This document shows positions 8,631 to 17,573 of a stretch of 64,000 nt of DNA, in pieces. The stretch comes from Labilibaculum antarcticum (GTDB lineage Bacteria; Bacteroidota; Bacteroidia; Bacteroidales; Marinifilaceae), in the NCBI RefSeq assembly GCF_002356295.1, contig NZ_AP018042.1, positions 1,954,361 through 2,018,360 of the forward strand. The letters are read 5' to 3'. Both the position numbers and the translations under genes were made by a program. The first letter of the stretch is position 1. The number at the start of each line of letters is the position of its first letter. A model generated the notes under the pieces. That model searched no databases and was not told where the DNA came from. It saw only the letters and a list, made by a program, of their open reading frames with translations.

Positions 8631-9194
8631 ATGACTGAAGAAGTTCAAATGTATCTTGAGGATACAAAGGAAAAGATGGAAGCTGCTGTTGACCATCTTG
8701 AAAACGAATTATTGAAAATTCGTGCTGGAAAAGCAAATCCAAGCATGTTGAATGGTATAATGGTAGATTATTATGGTAGCATGACTGCACTATCTCAGAT
8801 TGCCAATCTTAGTGTGCCCGACCCTAGAACTATTGCAATTCAGCCTTGGGAAAGAGCAATGATTGCCCCTATTGAAAAGGCAATTATGAATTCAAATTTA
8901 GGATTTAACCCTGATAACAATGGAGAATATATCCGTATCAACATCCCAGCTTTAACTGAAGAGCGTAGAAGCGAATTGGTAAAACAAGCTAAAAGTGAAT
9001 GTGAACATGCAAAAGTGAGCATTCGAAACGTAAGAAGAGACACCAATGTTGAGTTAAAGAAATTGGTGAAAGAAGGTCTGTCTGAAGATCTTGAAAAAGA
9101 TGCTGAAGCAGAAGTTCAAAAACTTACTGATATTCACGGTAAAAAAGTGGATGACTTATTTGCTGAGAAAGAGAAAACTATAATGACCATATAA
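8631..9194 (+). CDS. frr: Ribosome recycling factor
   Basis: RRF splits post-termination ribosomes together with EF-G. The 187-residue protein shows the complete family: an N-terminal helix with LLKIRAGKANPSML, the hinge and beta domain NGIMVDYYG, LSQIANLSVPDPRTIAIQPWE, and helix III with RSELVKQAK and SIRNVRRD. The length matches the usual 185 residues. It follows pyrH by 133 bp and is closed by a bidirectional terminator shared with the convergent BtpA-like gene. Confidence 0.98.
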   Translation: MTEEVQMYLEDTKEKMEAAVDHLENELLKIRAGKANPSMLNGIMVDYYGSMTALSQIANLSVPDPRTIAIQPWERAMIAPIEKAIMNSNLGFNPDNNGEYIRINIPALTEERRSELVKQAKSECEHAKVSIRNVRRDTNVELKKLVKEGLSEDLEKDAEAEVQKLTDIHGKKVDDLFAEKEKTIMTI

Positions 9195-9202
9195 TAATTG
9201 AA

Positions 9203-9229
9203 AAAAGCTGCCGATTGGCAGCTTTTTTT
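9203..9229. terminator. Bidirectional terminator between frr and the BtpA-like gene
   Basis: The stem AAAAGCTGCC / GGCAGCTTTT with a GATT loop carries A residues on one side and T residues on the other, so it can stop both convergent transcripts. Confidence 0.92.
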
Positions 9230-9236
9230 GTTTGTA

Positions 9237-10028
9237 TCAGTTTCGTAACTGAGCAACGGTTTCCATAAATCTCCTCAAACGTTCTTCTGAAACCGGATTC
9301 TCCCAATATCCATCTTCCTTGAAGTGCGAACCAACAATAAAGGCAGAAGAATAATCCCAGTACTCCGAAAGATTCTCAGCAGTGATACCCGATCCAATTA
9401 AAACTGGACCATGAACAATATCTTTCAAACTCTTAAGCTCGTGCAAATAAACTGCTTTCCCTGTAGAAGAGCCTGTAACAATAACACCATCGCTTAGAAA
9501 GAACTCAGCCGCGTGAGCCGTTTCGGCAATATCAACATCCGAAGTAATTGCATGCGAGCTATGCTTCTTTTTTATATCCGTGAAAACGAGAATATCCTCA
9601 GCTCCAATTGATTTTCGGTAGCGCATTAATTCTCCTGCACAGGCATCAAAATATCCTTCATCGGCAACGTGTCCAAAAACAAACCCTTCGGCACGAATAA
9701 ATTGAAAATTTGCTGCTTTTGCGACTGCCAAGGCTTCTTTATTGGCTCCAGCAAGTATTTGTATTCCTAATGGTAATTTCACAGCATCTCGCACTGCTTT
9801 TGCAACAACTGCCATAGCTGCTGTAATTTCAGGACCAACGGAACCTTTTAGGTATGGAACATCATGCATATTCTCAATTATGATGCCATCCAATCCGGCA
9901 GATTCATATTGCTTGGCTTCTTGAGCAGCAATCTCACAAATCTCAGCGATGGAAAATTTGTTTCTCGGTGTTCCTGGCAATGCCTGAACATGCACCATTC
10001 CTATTATTGATTTGTTTAAGTTCATCAT
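9237..10028 (-). CDS. BtpA/SgcQ family TIM-barrel protein
   Basis: The 263-residue protein carries the BtpA/SgcQ family pattern: an N-terminal IIGMVHVQALPGTP, the segment GLDGIIIENMHDVPY, PLGIQILAGANKEALAVA, FIRAEGFVFG, and the C-terminal phosphate-binding type turns VTGSST and LIGSGI. BtpA is linked to photosystem I stability in cyanobacteria and SgcQ to a sugar locus in enterobacteria. In non-photosynthetic bacteria the substrate is not established. The fold and glycine-rich phosphate site suggest a sugar-phosphate or nucleotide-type ligand. It converges on frr and has no obvious operon partner. Confidence 0.88.
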   Translation of the reverse strand: MMNLNKSIIGMVHVQALPGTPRNKFSIAEICEIAAQEAKQYESAGLDGIIIENMHDVPYLKGSVGPEITAAMAVVAKAVRDAVKLPLGIQILAGANKEALAVAKAANFQFIRAEGFVFGHVADEGYFDACAGELMRYRKSIGAEDILVFTDIKKKHSSHAITSDVDIAETAHAAEFFLSDGVIVTGSSTGKAVYLHELKSLKDIVHGPVLIGSGITAENLSEYWDYSSAFIVGSHFKEDGYWENPVSEERLRRFMETVAQLRN

Positions 10029-10033
10029 ATCAT

Positions 10034-10058
10034 TAAGCTACAAGCTTCAAGTCACAAG
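10034..10058 (+). repeat. Left inverted repeat flanking the four-helix gene
   Basis: TAAGCTACAAG (10034-10044) and, after seven bases, TCACAAG (10052-10058) recur in inverse orientation on the far side of the four-helix gene (10482-10499), there without the seven-base spacer. The pair frames the gene as a unit of about 470 bp. Confidence 0.7.
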
Positions 10059-10103
10059 CATCAAGAATTCCGCCGATAGAATGAAACTCAATTTTTATAA
10101 TCA

Positions 10104-10454
10104 TTATATCAATTTATTCATCAATCCTTGTAACATTTTCTGAATTTCACAAGTTTGATCAATAATCATTTCAAGCTCACTTTCAACTAGCTTCAACTTT
10201 TGCATTATCAATAATTGGGTTTCTAATTCAAAAGAAGAACCTAATGCAATCTCTAAAAACCTCCTGAAATCTTTCTCTGAATGTCTACTACACCCTTCAG
10301 CTATATTACTAGGAATCGAAATTGCAGCTCTAGTAACCTGACTTCGCAAACCGTATCTTTCTTCGACAGGTAATTGCTTTGCAATTATATAAAGGTCTTT
10401 CACCAACACCATACTTTTCTGCCAAACGGTAAGCTTTTTGAAATTTTTCATCAC
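10104..10454 (-). CDS. Four-helix bundle protein (S23 / rRNA intervening-sequence family)
   Basis: The 116-residue protein matches the four-helix bundle family first seen in 23S rRNA intervening sequences. It has FKKLTVWQKSMVLVKDLY, then RYGLRSQVTRAAISIPSNIAEGCSR, FRRFLEIALGSSFELETQL, and a last helix. These are small basic helical proteins that assemble as rings and are related to Avd of diversity-generating retroelements; their role is unknown. No rRNA is nearby. The gene is bracketed by imperfect inverted repeats. A downstream ATG (10451) is an equally possible start. Confidence 0.92.
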   Translation of the reverse strand: MMKNFKKLTVWQKSMVLVKDLYIIAKQLPVEERYGLRSQVTRAAISIPSNIAEGCSRHSEKDFRRFLEIALGSSFELETQLLIMQKLKLVESELEMIIDQTCEIQKMLQGLMNKLI

Positions 10455-10481
10455 GCTAAATTCTAGTTCTAATTGGAAATA

Positions 10482-10499
10482 CTTGTGACTTGTAGCTTA
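10482..10499 (-). repeat. Right inverted repeat flanking the four-helix gene
   Basis: CTTGTGA directly followed by CTTGTAGCTTA is the reverse complement of the two blocks at 10034-10058. It supports a mobile or rRNA-insert-like origin for the enclosed gene. Confidence 0.7.
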
Positions 10500-10516
10500 C
10501 CCCTTGAAGCCTTGTA

Positions 10517-11527
10517 TTAATTTGATTCCAGTATTTTAAACAATTCATCCAATTTTGGAGTTAGAATTATTTCGGTTCTACGATTCTTACTACGACCATC
10601 TGCTGTGGCGTTAGTACCAATTGGCACATATTTACTGCGACCAGCAACAGTCAATCTTTCGGCATTAATTCCAGTATTTAATATCAATATTCGAACAATC
10701 GATGTGGCTCTCTTCACACTTAAATCCCAATTGTCTTTTAACTCACCACTACCGTTGTAGGGAACATTATCCGTATGTCCTTCTATCATCACATTAATAT
10801 CTTTGCTTTGAGCTAATACGCCGGCTAATTGACCTAACGCCTCCACTCCTCTTTGATCAACTTGATAACTTCCTGACTTGAAAAGAAGTTTCTCATCCAT
10901 GGAAACATAAACCTTTCCATTTTTTGTGGCGATAGACAAACCATTTCCGTCAAATCCTGTAAGGGCATTCATTACCTTTTGTTTTAAAGCCCGAACAGCC
11001 TCATCTTTCCGATTCAAGGCTGATTCCAACTCCTGCAAACGTTGATCCCTCTTATTCAATTCTGCTTGTAAGGTATCCAGAGTTCGTTTGCGGGCATCCA
11101 TCTCTTTTTCCAAAGCAAAAACTTCATCTTCACGTAATCTCAATTCATTTTGAGCTTTTTTAATCTGCTCTAACAATACTTTTGTTTCTTTCGCATTTCC
11201 GGCTTGCATTCCAGCCAACTGATTCAGTAAATTCTGATTGCTCTTTTCAATTCTGTTTAATCGTTCTCGTGCTGACTGAAGTCTTCTTGAAATTTGCATA
11301 GTATCAGCAAGAATACTTTTATATTTCTCATCTAAAACCTCCAATTTCCCACTCAATTCGTTATTCAACTCACTTAGGTTAAGGGTTTTTTCCTTTTCCA
11401 TCTCCAATTCATCCTGACAGTTTTGTTGCTTACTTTGAAGTTCTTGAAATTGTCTTGTAGGCACACAAGAAAAGCATAGAAAAATAGATGCTAAGATAAA
11501 TACCAGGACACTCGCTTTTTTAAACAT
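10517..11527 (-). CDS. OmpA family lipoprotein with coiled-coil stalk
   Basis: This 336-residue protein starts at the ATG at 11527, which places a lipoprotein signal (basic MFKK, hydrophobic core, lipobox LCFSC) at the N-terminus; the longer frame to 11575 would bury it. A long heptad-rich coiled coil fills about residues 30-200. An OmpA C-terminal peptidoglycan-binding domain follows at about 225-330, with IEGHTDNVPY, the helix SVKRATSIVRILI, VAGRSKYVPIG and the RRTEI end. The OmpA domain binds diaminopimelate in peptidoglycan, so it probably tethers envelope layers. It is a single gene. Confidence 0.93.
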   Translation of the reverse strand: MFKKASVLVFILASIFLCFSCVPTRQFQELQSKQQNCQDELEMEKEKTLNLSELNNELSGKLEVLDEKYKSILADTMQISRRLQSARERLNRIEKSNQNLLNQLAGMQAGNAKETKVLLEQIKKAQNELRLREDEVFALEKEMDARKRTLDTLQAELNKRDQRLQELESALNRKDEAVRALKQKVMNALTGFDGNGLSIATKNGKVYVSMDEKLLFKSGSYQVDQRGVEALGQLAGVLAQSKDINVMIEGHTDNVPYNGSGELKDNWDLSVKRATSIVRILILNTGINAERLTVAGRSKYVPIGTNATADGRSKNRRTEIILTPKLDELFKILESN

Positions 11528-11750
11528 TTTAAATTGTACTTTCGTTAGTAATAAAACATGTACTTCTACAGGCAAATATAAGAATCTGACATGGTATCGC
11601 CATCAATGAATGCAAGAATACTTTGGTTTTTATTATTATCTTCGTGCATTATTTTTCTTCCAGAATAATCTGCTCTAATACGATCAGTAAAATGGATGAC
11701 TGACAAACAAATTCTTATTCTGTTAAACGACTAAAAGGGGGATTTCGTAC

Positions 11751-13664
11751 ATGGCTAAGTCTAAAAAACAATTTTTAGATAAAATCAATTTTCCATCTGA
11801 TCTGAAAAAGGTGTCTGAAGACGATCTTATTCAGGTTTGTGAAGAGTTGCGCCAAGAAATTATTGAAGAGGTTTCCTGTAATCCCGGACATTTTGGTGCC
11901 AGTTTGGGTGTAGTAGAACTTACTGTTGCTCTTCATTATGTGCTAAATACTCCTTACGATAATCTTATTTGGGATGTGGGTCATCAGGCCTACGGACATA
12001 AAATCCTTACCGGAAGAAAAGATATTTTTCATACCAATAGAAAATACAAAGGAATAAGTGGTTTTCCAAACAGAAGCGAAAGCGAATACGATGCTTTTAC
12101 TGTTGGACACTCCTCTACTTCTATTTCTGCGGCACTAGGAATGGCTACCGCAGCACATTTAAATAATGAAATAGATCGAAAAACGGTTGCTGTAATAGGT
12201 GATGGATCGATGACTGCCGGATTGGCATTTGAAGGATTAAACAATGCTGCGAATAACAATGCAGATTTATTGGTGATTCTGAATGACAACAATATGGCTA
12301 TTGACCCAAATGTAGGTGGCTTAAATAACTACTTGCTGGATATCACTACTTCTCAAACCTATAACAAGGTAAGAAATGATGTTTGGAGATTTCTTGGTAA
12401 ATTGAACCGGCTGAATCCAAATACTCAAAAGATTTTTCAAAAGGTAGAACAAGGAATAAAAACCATTCTGCTGAAACAAAGTAATATTTTCGAAGCTTTT
12501 AACTTCAGATATTTTGGACCTGTTGATGGTCATGATGTGAATCACATGGTAAAGATTTTAAGTGATTTACAAAAAATCCCCGGACCAAAACTGCTGCATG
12601 TTATTACACAAAAAGGAAAAGGTTTTAAACTGGCTGAACAGGATCAGACCTACTGGCATGCTCCTGGGATCTTTGACAAAGTAACCGGTGAGATTTTACA
12701 AACAAAATCTACAAGTCCGCAAGCTCCTAAATTTCAAGATGTTTTTGGCAACACTTTGGTTGAGCTAGCTGAAATGAATGACAAAATTGTTGGAATTACA
12801 CCAGCAATGCCAACAGGCAGTTCATTAAATATCATGATGGAAAAAATGCCCGATCGTGCATTTGATGTGGGTATTGCCGAACAACATGCAGTTACTTTCT
12901 CGGGTGGATTGGCTGCAAAAGGAAAATTGCCTTTCTGTGCCATCTACTCTTCATTCATGCAACGCGCTTACGATCAGATGATTCATGATGTGGCTATACA
13001 AAATGTAAATGTTGTTTTTTGCTTGGATCGTGGTGGTGTGGTTGGTGCCGATGGTGCAACTCATCATGGTGTTTACGACCTTGCCTTTATGCGATGTGTT
13101 CCGAACATGACCATTGCTTCTCCGCTAGACGCCATCGAACTGAGGAATTTGATGTTTACTGCTCAGCAAGAAAACATGGGACCTTTCTCTATCCGTTATC
13201 CAAGAGGAAAAGGACGAATTATAGACTGGCATAAACCTTTCAAAATTCTTCCAGTTGGAAAAGGTCAAAAACTAAAGGATGGTAATGATCTTGCGATTCT
13301 TTCAATAGGACCAATAGGAGTAGAAGCCATGGATGCCATTGAAGAATTAGAAAAGGACGGTTATTCTGTAGCCCATTACGACATGAGATATTTGAAACCC
13401 ATAGATACCGACATACTGCATGAAGTGTTTGGAAAACACAATCAAATTATCACTGTTGAAGATGCTTGTATTATTGGTGGATTAGGTTCTGCAGTAATCG
13501 AGTTCGTAAATGACAATAATTATCGAGCTAAGGTAACACGTTTGGGAGTACCTGATAAATGGGTTGAACAAGGCACACAGCAGGAATTATACCGTGAGTG
13601 TGGATACGACAAATTAGGAATTACTGAAACGGTAACTGAGATTTTAGCTAAAACCGAAGGCTAA
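11751..13664 (+). CDS. dxs: 1-deoxy-D-xylulose-5-phosphate synthase
   Basis: Dxs condenses pyruvate with glyceraldehyde 3-phosphate using thiamine diphosphate, the first step of the MEP isoprenoid pathway. Visible motifs are [11 protein letters not shown], the thiamine-binding [17 protein letters not shown] ending in [16 protein letters not shown], the transketolase pyrimidine domain with [17 protein letters not shown], and [22 protein letters not shown]. At 637 residues it is full length. It overlaps the convergent small gene by 4 bp. No other MEP gene is in the window. Confidence 0.97.
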   Translation: MAKSKKQFLDKINFPSDLKKVSEDDLIQVCEELRQEIIEEVSCNPGHFGASLGVVELTVALHYVLNTPYDNLIWDVGHQAYGHKILTGRKDIFHTNRKYKGISGFPNRSESEYDAFTVGHSSTSISAALGMATAAHLNNEIDRKTVAVIGDGSMTAGLAFEGLNNAANNNADLLVILNDNNMAIDPNVGGLNNYLLDITTSQTYNKVRNDVWRFLGKLNRLNPNTQKIFQKVEQGIKTILLKQSNIFEAFNFRYFGPVDGHDVNHMVKILSDLQKIPGPKLLHVITQKGKGFKLAEQDQTYWHAPGIFDKVTGEILQTKSTSPQAPKFQDVFGNTLVELAEMNDKIVGITPAMPTGSSLNIMMEKMPDRAFDVGIAEQHAVTFSGGLAAKGKLPFCAIYSSFMQRAYDQMIHDVAIQNVNVVFCLDRGGVVGADGATHHGVYDLAFMRCVPNMTIASPLDAIELRNLMFTAQQENMGPFSIRYPRGKGRIIDWHKPFKILPVGKGQKLKDGNDLAILSIGPIGVEAMDAIEELEKDGYSVAHYDMRYLKPIDTDILHEVFGKHNQIITVEDACIIGGLGSAVIEFVNDNNYRAKVTRLGVPDKWVEQGTQQELYRECGYDKLGITETVTEILAKTEG

Positions 13665-13930
13665 GGGCTCTCTCTATATCCATCAGAATACGGATCAAGG
13701 TCTTCAAAGTCTCCTGTAAAAGAGTCTATTCTAGCTTGTAACTCTTGATTCATCTTAATCAGATAAACAGTATCTTCAGTACGCAACTCAACGACATTAA
13801 TTTTATCGCCATTTGGTTTGGTAACACTAATTAAATCATCTTCATAAATACCATCGGGGAAGGTTCTTATTAAACGTTGAATTAACTCCGGCCCAATACT
13901 TTTGTAGTCCTTAATTACTCTTTTCATCAC
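13661..13930 (-). CDS. Conserved hypothetical protein, about 90 residues
   Basis: This small soluble protein has 89 residues and no signal or membrane segment. It starts with a basic [18 protein letters not shown], carries a mixed beta-rich centre ([19 protein letters not shown]), and ends with an acidic tail ([10 protein letters not shown]). I do not recognise a named domain; it resembles short uncharacterised proteins of Bacteroidota. It runs toward dxs and overlaps its stop by 4 bp, so the two cannot share a terminator between them. Confidence 0.7.
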   Translation of the reverse strand: MMKRVIKDYKSIGPELIQRLIRTFPDGIYEDDLISVTKPNGDKINVVELRTEDTVYLIKMNQELQARIDSFTGDFEDLDPYSDGYRESP

Positions 13931-14232
13931 TCACTGATTAATAACTTCTATCAATCTTTTTCGCACTCCCGGAAACGAATCAGGGTAAATAAGAGTTTCA
14001 ATACAAGATCACTTATCTTCGTTTACTACTCTCAATTTAAGGAATTTGAGAGTATGAAAAAAAATATTCTTGACAATTAGCCACTATTTAAATACGCGCA
14101 AATCATTAAATAGAATAATGATTTGCCCTGTAACCCACTCTCCGAAACATGTTACGCAGCATATATATCGTTTCCGGTCAAATAAAAAATAATTCTTTAA
14201 TACAATGTAAGTGTTGCTAAAAATTAAAAGCC
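13931..14232. other. Intergenic region before the SulP gene
   Basis: About 300 bp of AT-rich sequence contain no open frame of interest, no strong hairpin and no recognised RNA. The only clear signal is the promoter box at its end. Confidence 0.5.
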
Positions 14233-14240
14233 TAGTTTTG
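14233..14240 (+). promoter_or_regulatory. -7 box of the SulP transporter gene
   Basis: TAGTTTTG matches TAnnTTTG and lies 31 bp before the ATG. The nearest upstream TTG (14214-14216) is 16 bp away, slightly closer than ideal. Confidence 0.5.
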
Positions 14241-14270
14241 CCGCCTTAATCAAAATTTTGATGTGAAAAG

Positions 14271-15881
14271 ATGGTAGATTTTTTTAGAAAGAAAGCAGCA
14301 AATTCAAAAGATGATATTTTATCGGGATTAACTGTAGCTCTTGCACTGGTGCCAGAAGCGGTTGCCTTTTCTTTTGTTGCGGGAGTAGATCCTTTGGTTG
14401 GACTATACGCAGCCTTTATGGTTGGTTTAATTACTTCCGTTTTTGGTGGTCGTCCAGGAATGATTTCCGGTGCTACAGGAGCCATGGCAGTTGTTTTAGT
14501 AAGCCTTGTAAAAGAAGGAAACGATATGGGAATGGCAATGGCTAACCCAATTCAAGATATGGGATTGAACTACTTGTTTGCTACGGTTGTACTGGCTGGT
14601 GTTCTTCAGTTTTTAGCGGGTACTTTTAAGTTTGGTAAATTCGTCAGACTCATTCCCCACCCTGTTATGATGGGATTTGTGAATGGTTTGGCAATCGTAA
14701 TTTTCATGTCACAACTAGGCATGTTTAAAGATGTTTCGGGCGGAGAACCAACTTGGTTACAAGGCATAGATCTGTATACTATGATTGGTTTGGTTGTCTT
14801 AACCATGGGTATCATGTATTTTCTTCCAAAAATCACAACTAAAATACCTGCAGCTCTAATTGCTATATTAAGCGTTTCAGCCATTGCTATATTTGGTGGA
14901 TTAGATGTTAGTACTGTTGGATCATTTATTAGAGATGGAGGCGGTACTGGTCTAAAAGGTGGTTTGCCAACTTTCCAAAGTCAGTTATTTGCTATGGTAC
15001 CTTTAAACTGGACCACGATTACATTTATATTGCCTTATGCCGCAATTCTGGCCGCAATTGGATTAATTGAATCTTTAATGACCTTGAATTTACTAGATGA
15101 AATTACCAACACTCGTGGAAATGGAAACCGCGAATGTATGGCTCAAGGTGCTGCGAATATAGTAACCGGATTTTTCGGTGGTATGGGTGGATGTGCCATG
15201 ATTGGTCAATCGCTGATTAATGTAAAATCAGGTGGACGAGGAAGATTATCGGGTATTGTTGCTGCCTCGACCTTATTAATATTTATTCTTTTTGCCTCTC
15301 CTTATATCGAAATGGTGCCAATCGCAGCACTTGTAGGTGTAATGTTTATGGTTGTAATCGGAACATTTGCCTGGGCTACCTTTAACGTACTGGGAAAAAT
15401 ACCAAAAGCCGATGCCTTTGTACTGATTTTGGTAACTGGCTTAACCGTTGTCTTCGACCTTGCTATTGCTGTATTGGTTGGTGTTATTGTTAGCGCACTT
15501 GCCTTTTCATGGGACAATGCCCGTAAAATTCGTGCAAGAAAATCGATTCGAGAAAATGGAACTAAAGTGTATGAAATCTGGGGTCCTTTGTTCTTCGGAT
15601 CCATCACTACTTTCAATAACAAATTTGATGTGGAAAACGATCCAGAGTCTGTCGAAATTGATTTTATAGAATCGCGTGTGGCTGACCATTCGGGAATAGA
15701 AGCAATTAGTAATTTGGTTCAAAAGTATGAAAGTGCAGGAAAAACTATTAAATTGAAACACTTAAGTCATGACTGTATTATCTTACTGCAACGTGCTGAT
15801 GATCATTTCAAAACTGTGATCTTACGAGATATAGATGATCCTAGATACTATGTTGTTACCGATAAAGCTAAAATTGGCTAA
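14271..15881 (+). CDS. SulP family anion transporter with STAS domain
   Basis: This 536-residue inner-membrane protein has about 10-12 hydrophobic segments and a cytosolic C-terminal STAS domain (about residues 435-536). SulP landmarks are LSGLTVALALVPEAVAFSFVAGVDPLVGLYAAF near the N-terminus, GRPGMISGATGAMAVVL, and LIESLMTLNLLDEITNTRGNGNRE followed by a glycine-rich NIVTGFFGGMGGCAMIGQS. Family members carry sulfate, bicarbonate or other anions. The lack of sulfur-assimilation genes nearby leaves the substrate open, and bicarbonate is equally possible. It is monocistronic, with its own promoter and terminator. Confidence 0.93.
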   Translation: MVDFFRKKAANSKDDILSGLTVALALVPEAVAFSFVAGVDPLVGLYAAFMVGLITSVFGGRPGMISGATGAMAVVLVSLVKEGNDMGMAMANPIQDMGLNYLFATVVLAGVLQFLAGTFKFGKFVRLIPHPVMMGFVNGLAIVIFMSQLGMFKDVSGGEPTWLQGIDLYTMIGLVVLTMGIMYFLPKITTKIPAALIAILSVSAIAIFGGLDVSTVGSFIRDGGGTGLKGGLPTFQSQLFAMVPLNWTTITFILPYAAILAAIGLIESLMTLNLLDEITNTRGNGNRECMAQGAANIVTGFFGGMGGCAMIGQSLINVKSGGRGRLSGIVAASTLLIFILFASPYIEMVPIAALVGVMFMVVIGTFAWATFNVLGKIPKADAFVLILVTGLTVVFDLAIAVLVGVIVSALAFSWDNARKIRARKSIRENGTKVYEIWGPLFFGSITTFNNKFDVENDPESVEIDFIESRVADHSGIEAISNLVQKYESAGKTIKLKHLSHDCIILLQRADDHFKTVILRDIDDPRYYVVTDKAKIG

Positions 15882-15927
15882 GCTCTAAAGATATCTGTGA
15901 TGGAAATTCGTTTCCATTGCTTTTTTT

Positions 15928-15959
15928 CACCTCCTTCCCACGCGGGAGGAGGTGTTTTT
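15928..15959 (+). terminator. Terminator after the SulP gene
   Basis: A GC-rich hairpin (CACCTCC / GGAGGTG, extended inward by TCCC / GGGA with one bulged T) and an ACGC loop is followed by five T residues. Confidence 0.88.
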
Positions 15960-16150
15960 GTTTCTACTCGAGCCATATAAACTAAGGCCAAACTTCCTGT
16001 TTTGTAAGTAAAGCTTACTGAATCCAATTACACTAAAATTATAAACTGGCTATGTTATTTTTGTTAGCTCATCAAGCCTGAAGTTTCTATGTAACACCAC
16101 GACTCCATAATTCATTTGCTATTCATGGGGAAATCATTAATTCAGACCTA

Positions 16151-16184
16151 AAAAATGGGCTTGAATTTTCATCCAAGCCCATTT
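16151..16184 (-). terminator. Terminator of the C1 peptidase gene
   Basis: On the minus strand the stem AAATGGGCTTG / CAAGCCCATTT ends in a T run. It lies 17 bp after the peptidase stop. Confidence 0.88.
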
Positions 16185-16200
16185 CCTACTTATTTAAATT

Positions 16201-17397
16201 TTATTTCAACCCCAATTTCTTGGCGATCTCAGCAGGAATAGCATCTTTATGAAGCAACAAGCCTATAGTTTTGTACTGCACAAATGCTTTCGATGCATAA
16301 AAATACCCTCCGTGAGAATTGTTATCTGTTCCCCACGAGTTCTTAATTAAGTAGTACTTACTGCCGTTTTGATCTTTCGCAGTTCCTACCATGTGCATCA
16401 AATGATCCTCGGTTGATTCGTAGTTGTCGAAAGCCTTTTGGCGCATTGCCTGAGTAATCACTTTTTCCTCGACAGGAAAATCCAAGCCGTAAGCCGATTT
16501 TTCATCTTTGCTCATGGTCTCCCATTTCGAAATTTCAGCGTCATCCATGCTCTTGGTTTCGGTTTCGGGAACTACAGCAACACCTTTTCGATGAGAGAAT
16601 CCTTTTTCGCTCACATCACTTCCCCAGGCAAGACTGTATCCATTCTCGATGGCGTTATCAACAACCTGCATCATTTCGTCCATCGGCAAGTTGTAAACCT
16701 CTCCTAACGACCAGTTGTCCGGTCCTTCGAAAATAAAGCTTTCGTAAAACGGATGGTGAGTATAAGAGGTAATTGTAATGTAATCGTCCATATTCAAGCC
16801 CAGGTTATCGCGAAACGATTTAGGCGTATATTCTTTTCCTTCAACAGTGAAAGTCTCAGGAATCTCTCCTAAATAAGCGTCCAGAATGCCATCAAATCCT
16901 TTCATCCAAACCGGAGTAATCTTCTTGTTCTTATTTTTTACAACAGCATCAACATAGGCTTTCAAAACCTCATCCATCTCACCATGCACAGGCATTGTTT
17001 CATCGAAAGTATTTCCTGAATAAGCCGACTGCGGTATCAAACCAAAATCCTTTACCACATTCAGAACATCCCAGCCTTCTGCTCCGGCAGAAAAACTTTT
17101 CATCCCGTGAAAACGGACATAATCTGTTGCGCGTAAATGATAGTTCCGGTTCACGATAAACATCTCCGAAAGATCCATCTCCTCTTTTCCCAAACGAATG
17201 ATTTCCGATTCCAGAAATGAAATTGTTGCATAAGACCAGCAAGTTCCCGAACGGTTCTGATTTTTAACAGGCGTTGCCTTCAATTGTTTGTCGATAGTAA
17301 ATTGATAGCTTTTCTTTACATCTTTCTTTTTTTGGGCCGAAGATGTTTGTAATAGTGCAAAAACAAGGATGATTGCAATTAAAAATCTGTTCTTCAT
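16201..17397 (-). CDS. Secreted C1 family cysteine peptidase (bleomycin hydrolase / PepC-like)
   Basis: The papain-fold triad is complete in this 398-residue protein: Cys53 in SGTCWSYATISFLESE, His335 in DHLMHMVG and Asn353 in LIKNSWGTD. The wide spacing between Cys and His and the KNSWG ending match the C1B (aminopeptidase C / bleomycin hydrolase) branch rather than classic papains. Unlike cytosolic PepC it has a signal peptide (residues 1-21, ending SSAQ), so it acts in the periplasm or outside, probably trimming peptides for uptake. It is monocistronic and divergent from an M49-like metallopeptidase, suggesting a small peptide-degrading locus. Confidence 0.92.
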   Translation of the reverse strand: MKNRFLIAIILVFALLQTSSAQKKKDVKKSYQFTIDKQLKATPVKNQNRSGTCWSYATISFLESEIIRLGKEEMDLSEMFIVNRNYHLRATDYVRFHGMKSFSAGAEGWDVLNVVKDFGLIPQSAYSGNTFDETMPVHGEMDEVLKAYVDAVVKNKNKKITPVWMKGFDGILDAYLGEIPETFTVEGKEYTPKSFRDNLGLNMDDYITITSYTHHPFYESFIFEGPDNWSLGEVYNLPMDEMMQVVDNAIENGYSLAWGSDVSEKGFSHRKGVAVVPETETKSMDDAEISKWETMSKDEKSAYGLDFPVEEKVITQAMRQKAFDNYESTEDHLMHMVGTAKDQNGSKYYLIKNSWGTDNNSHGGYFYASKAFVQYKTIGLLLHKDAIPAEIAKKLGLK

Positions 17398-17573
17398 TTT
17401 ATAATTGTTAGGTTGTTTAAGTTAATTATTGCCAGGTAAATCTTGATAAAACAATTCTTTGCTGTATTTTTGATTACTGACAGAAGATCATGCAATGTAA
17501 AAAACAATTCTACAATTTAATCGATGAAACAATAAGAACCAACAACATATTCTAACTTAAATTTCATACTCAA

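Noticed and set aside
10104-10454. rRNA fragment around the four-helix gene
   Set aside because: S23-type genes can lie in 23S rRNA, but no rRNA-like sequence flanks this copy.
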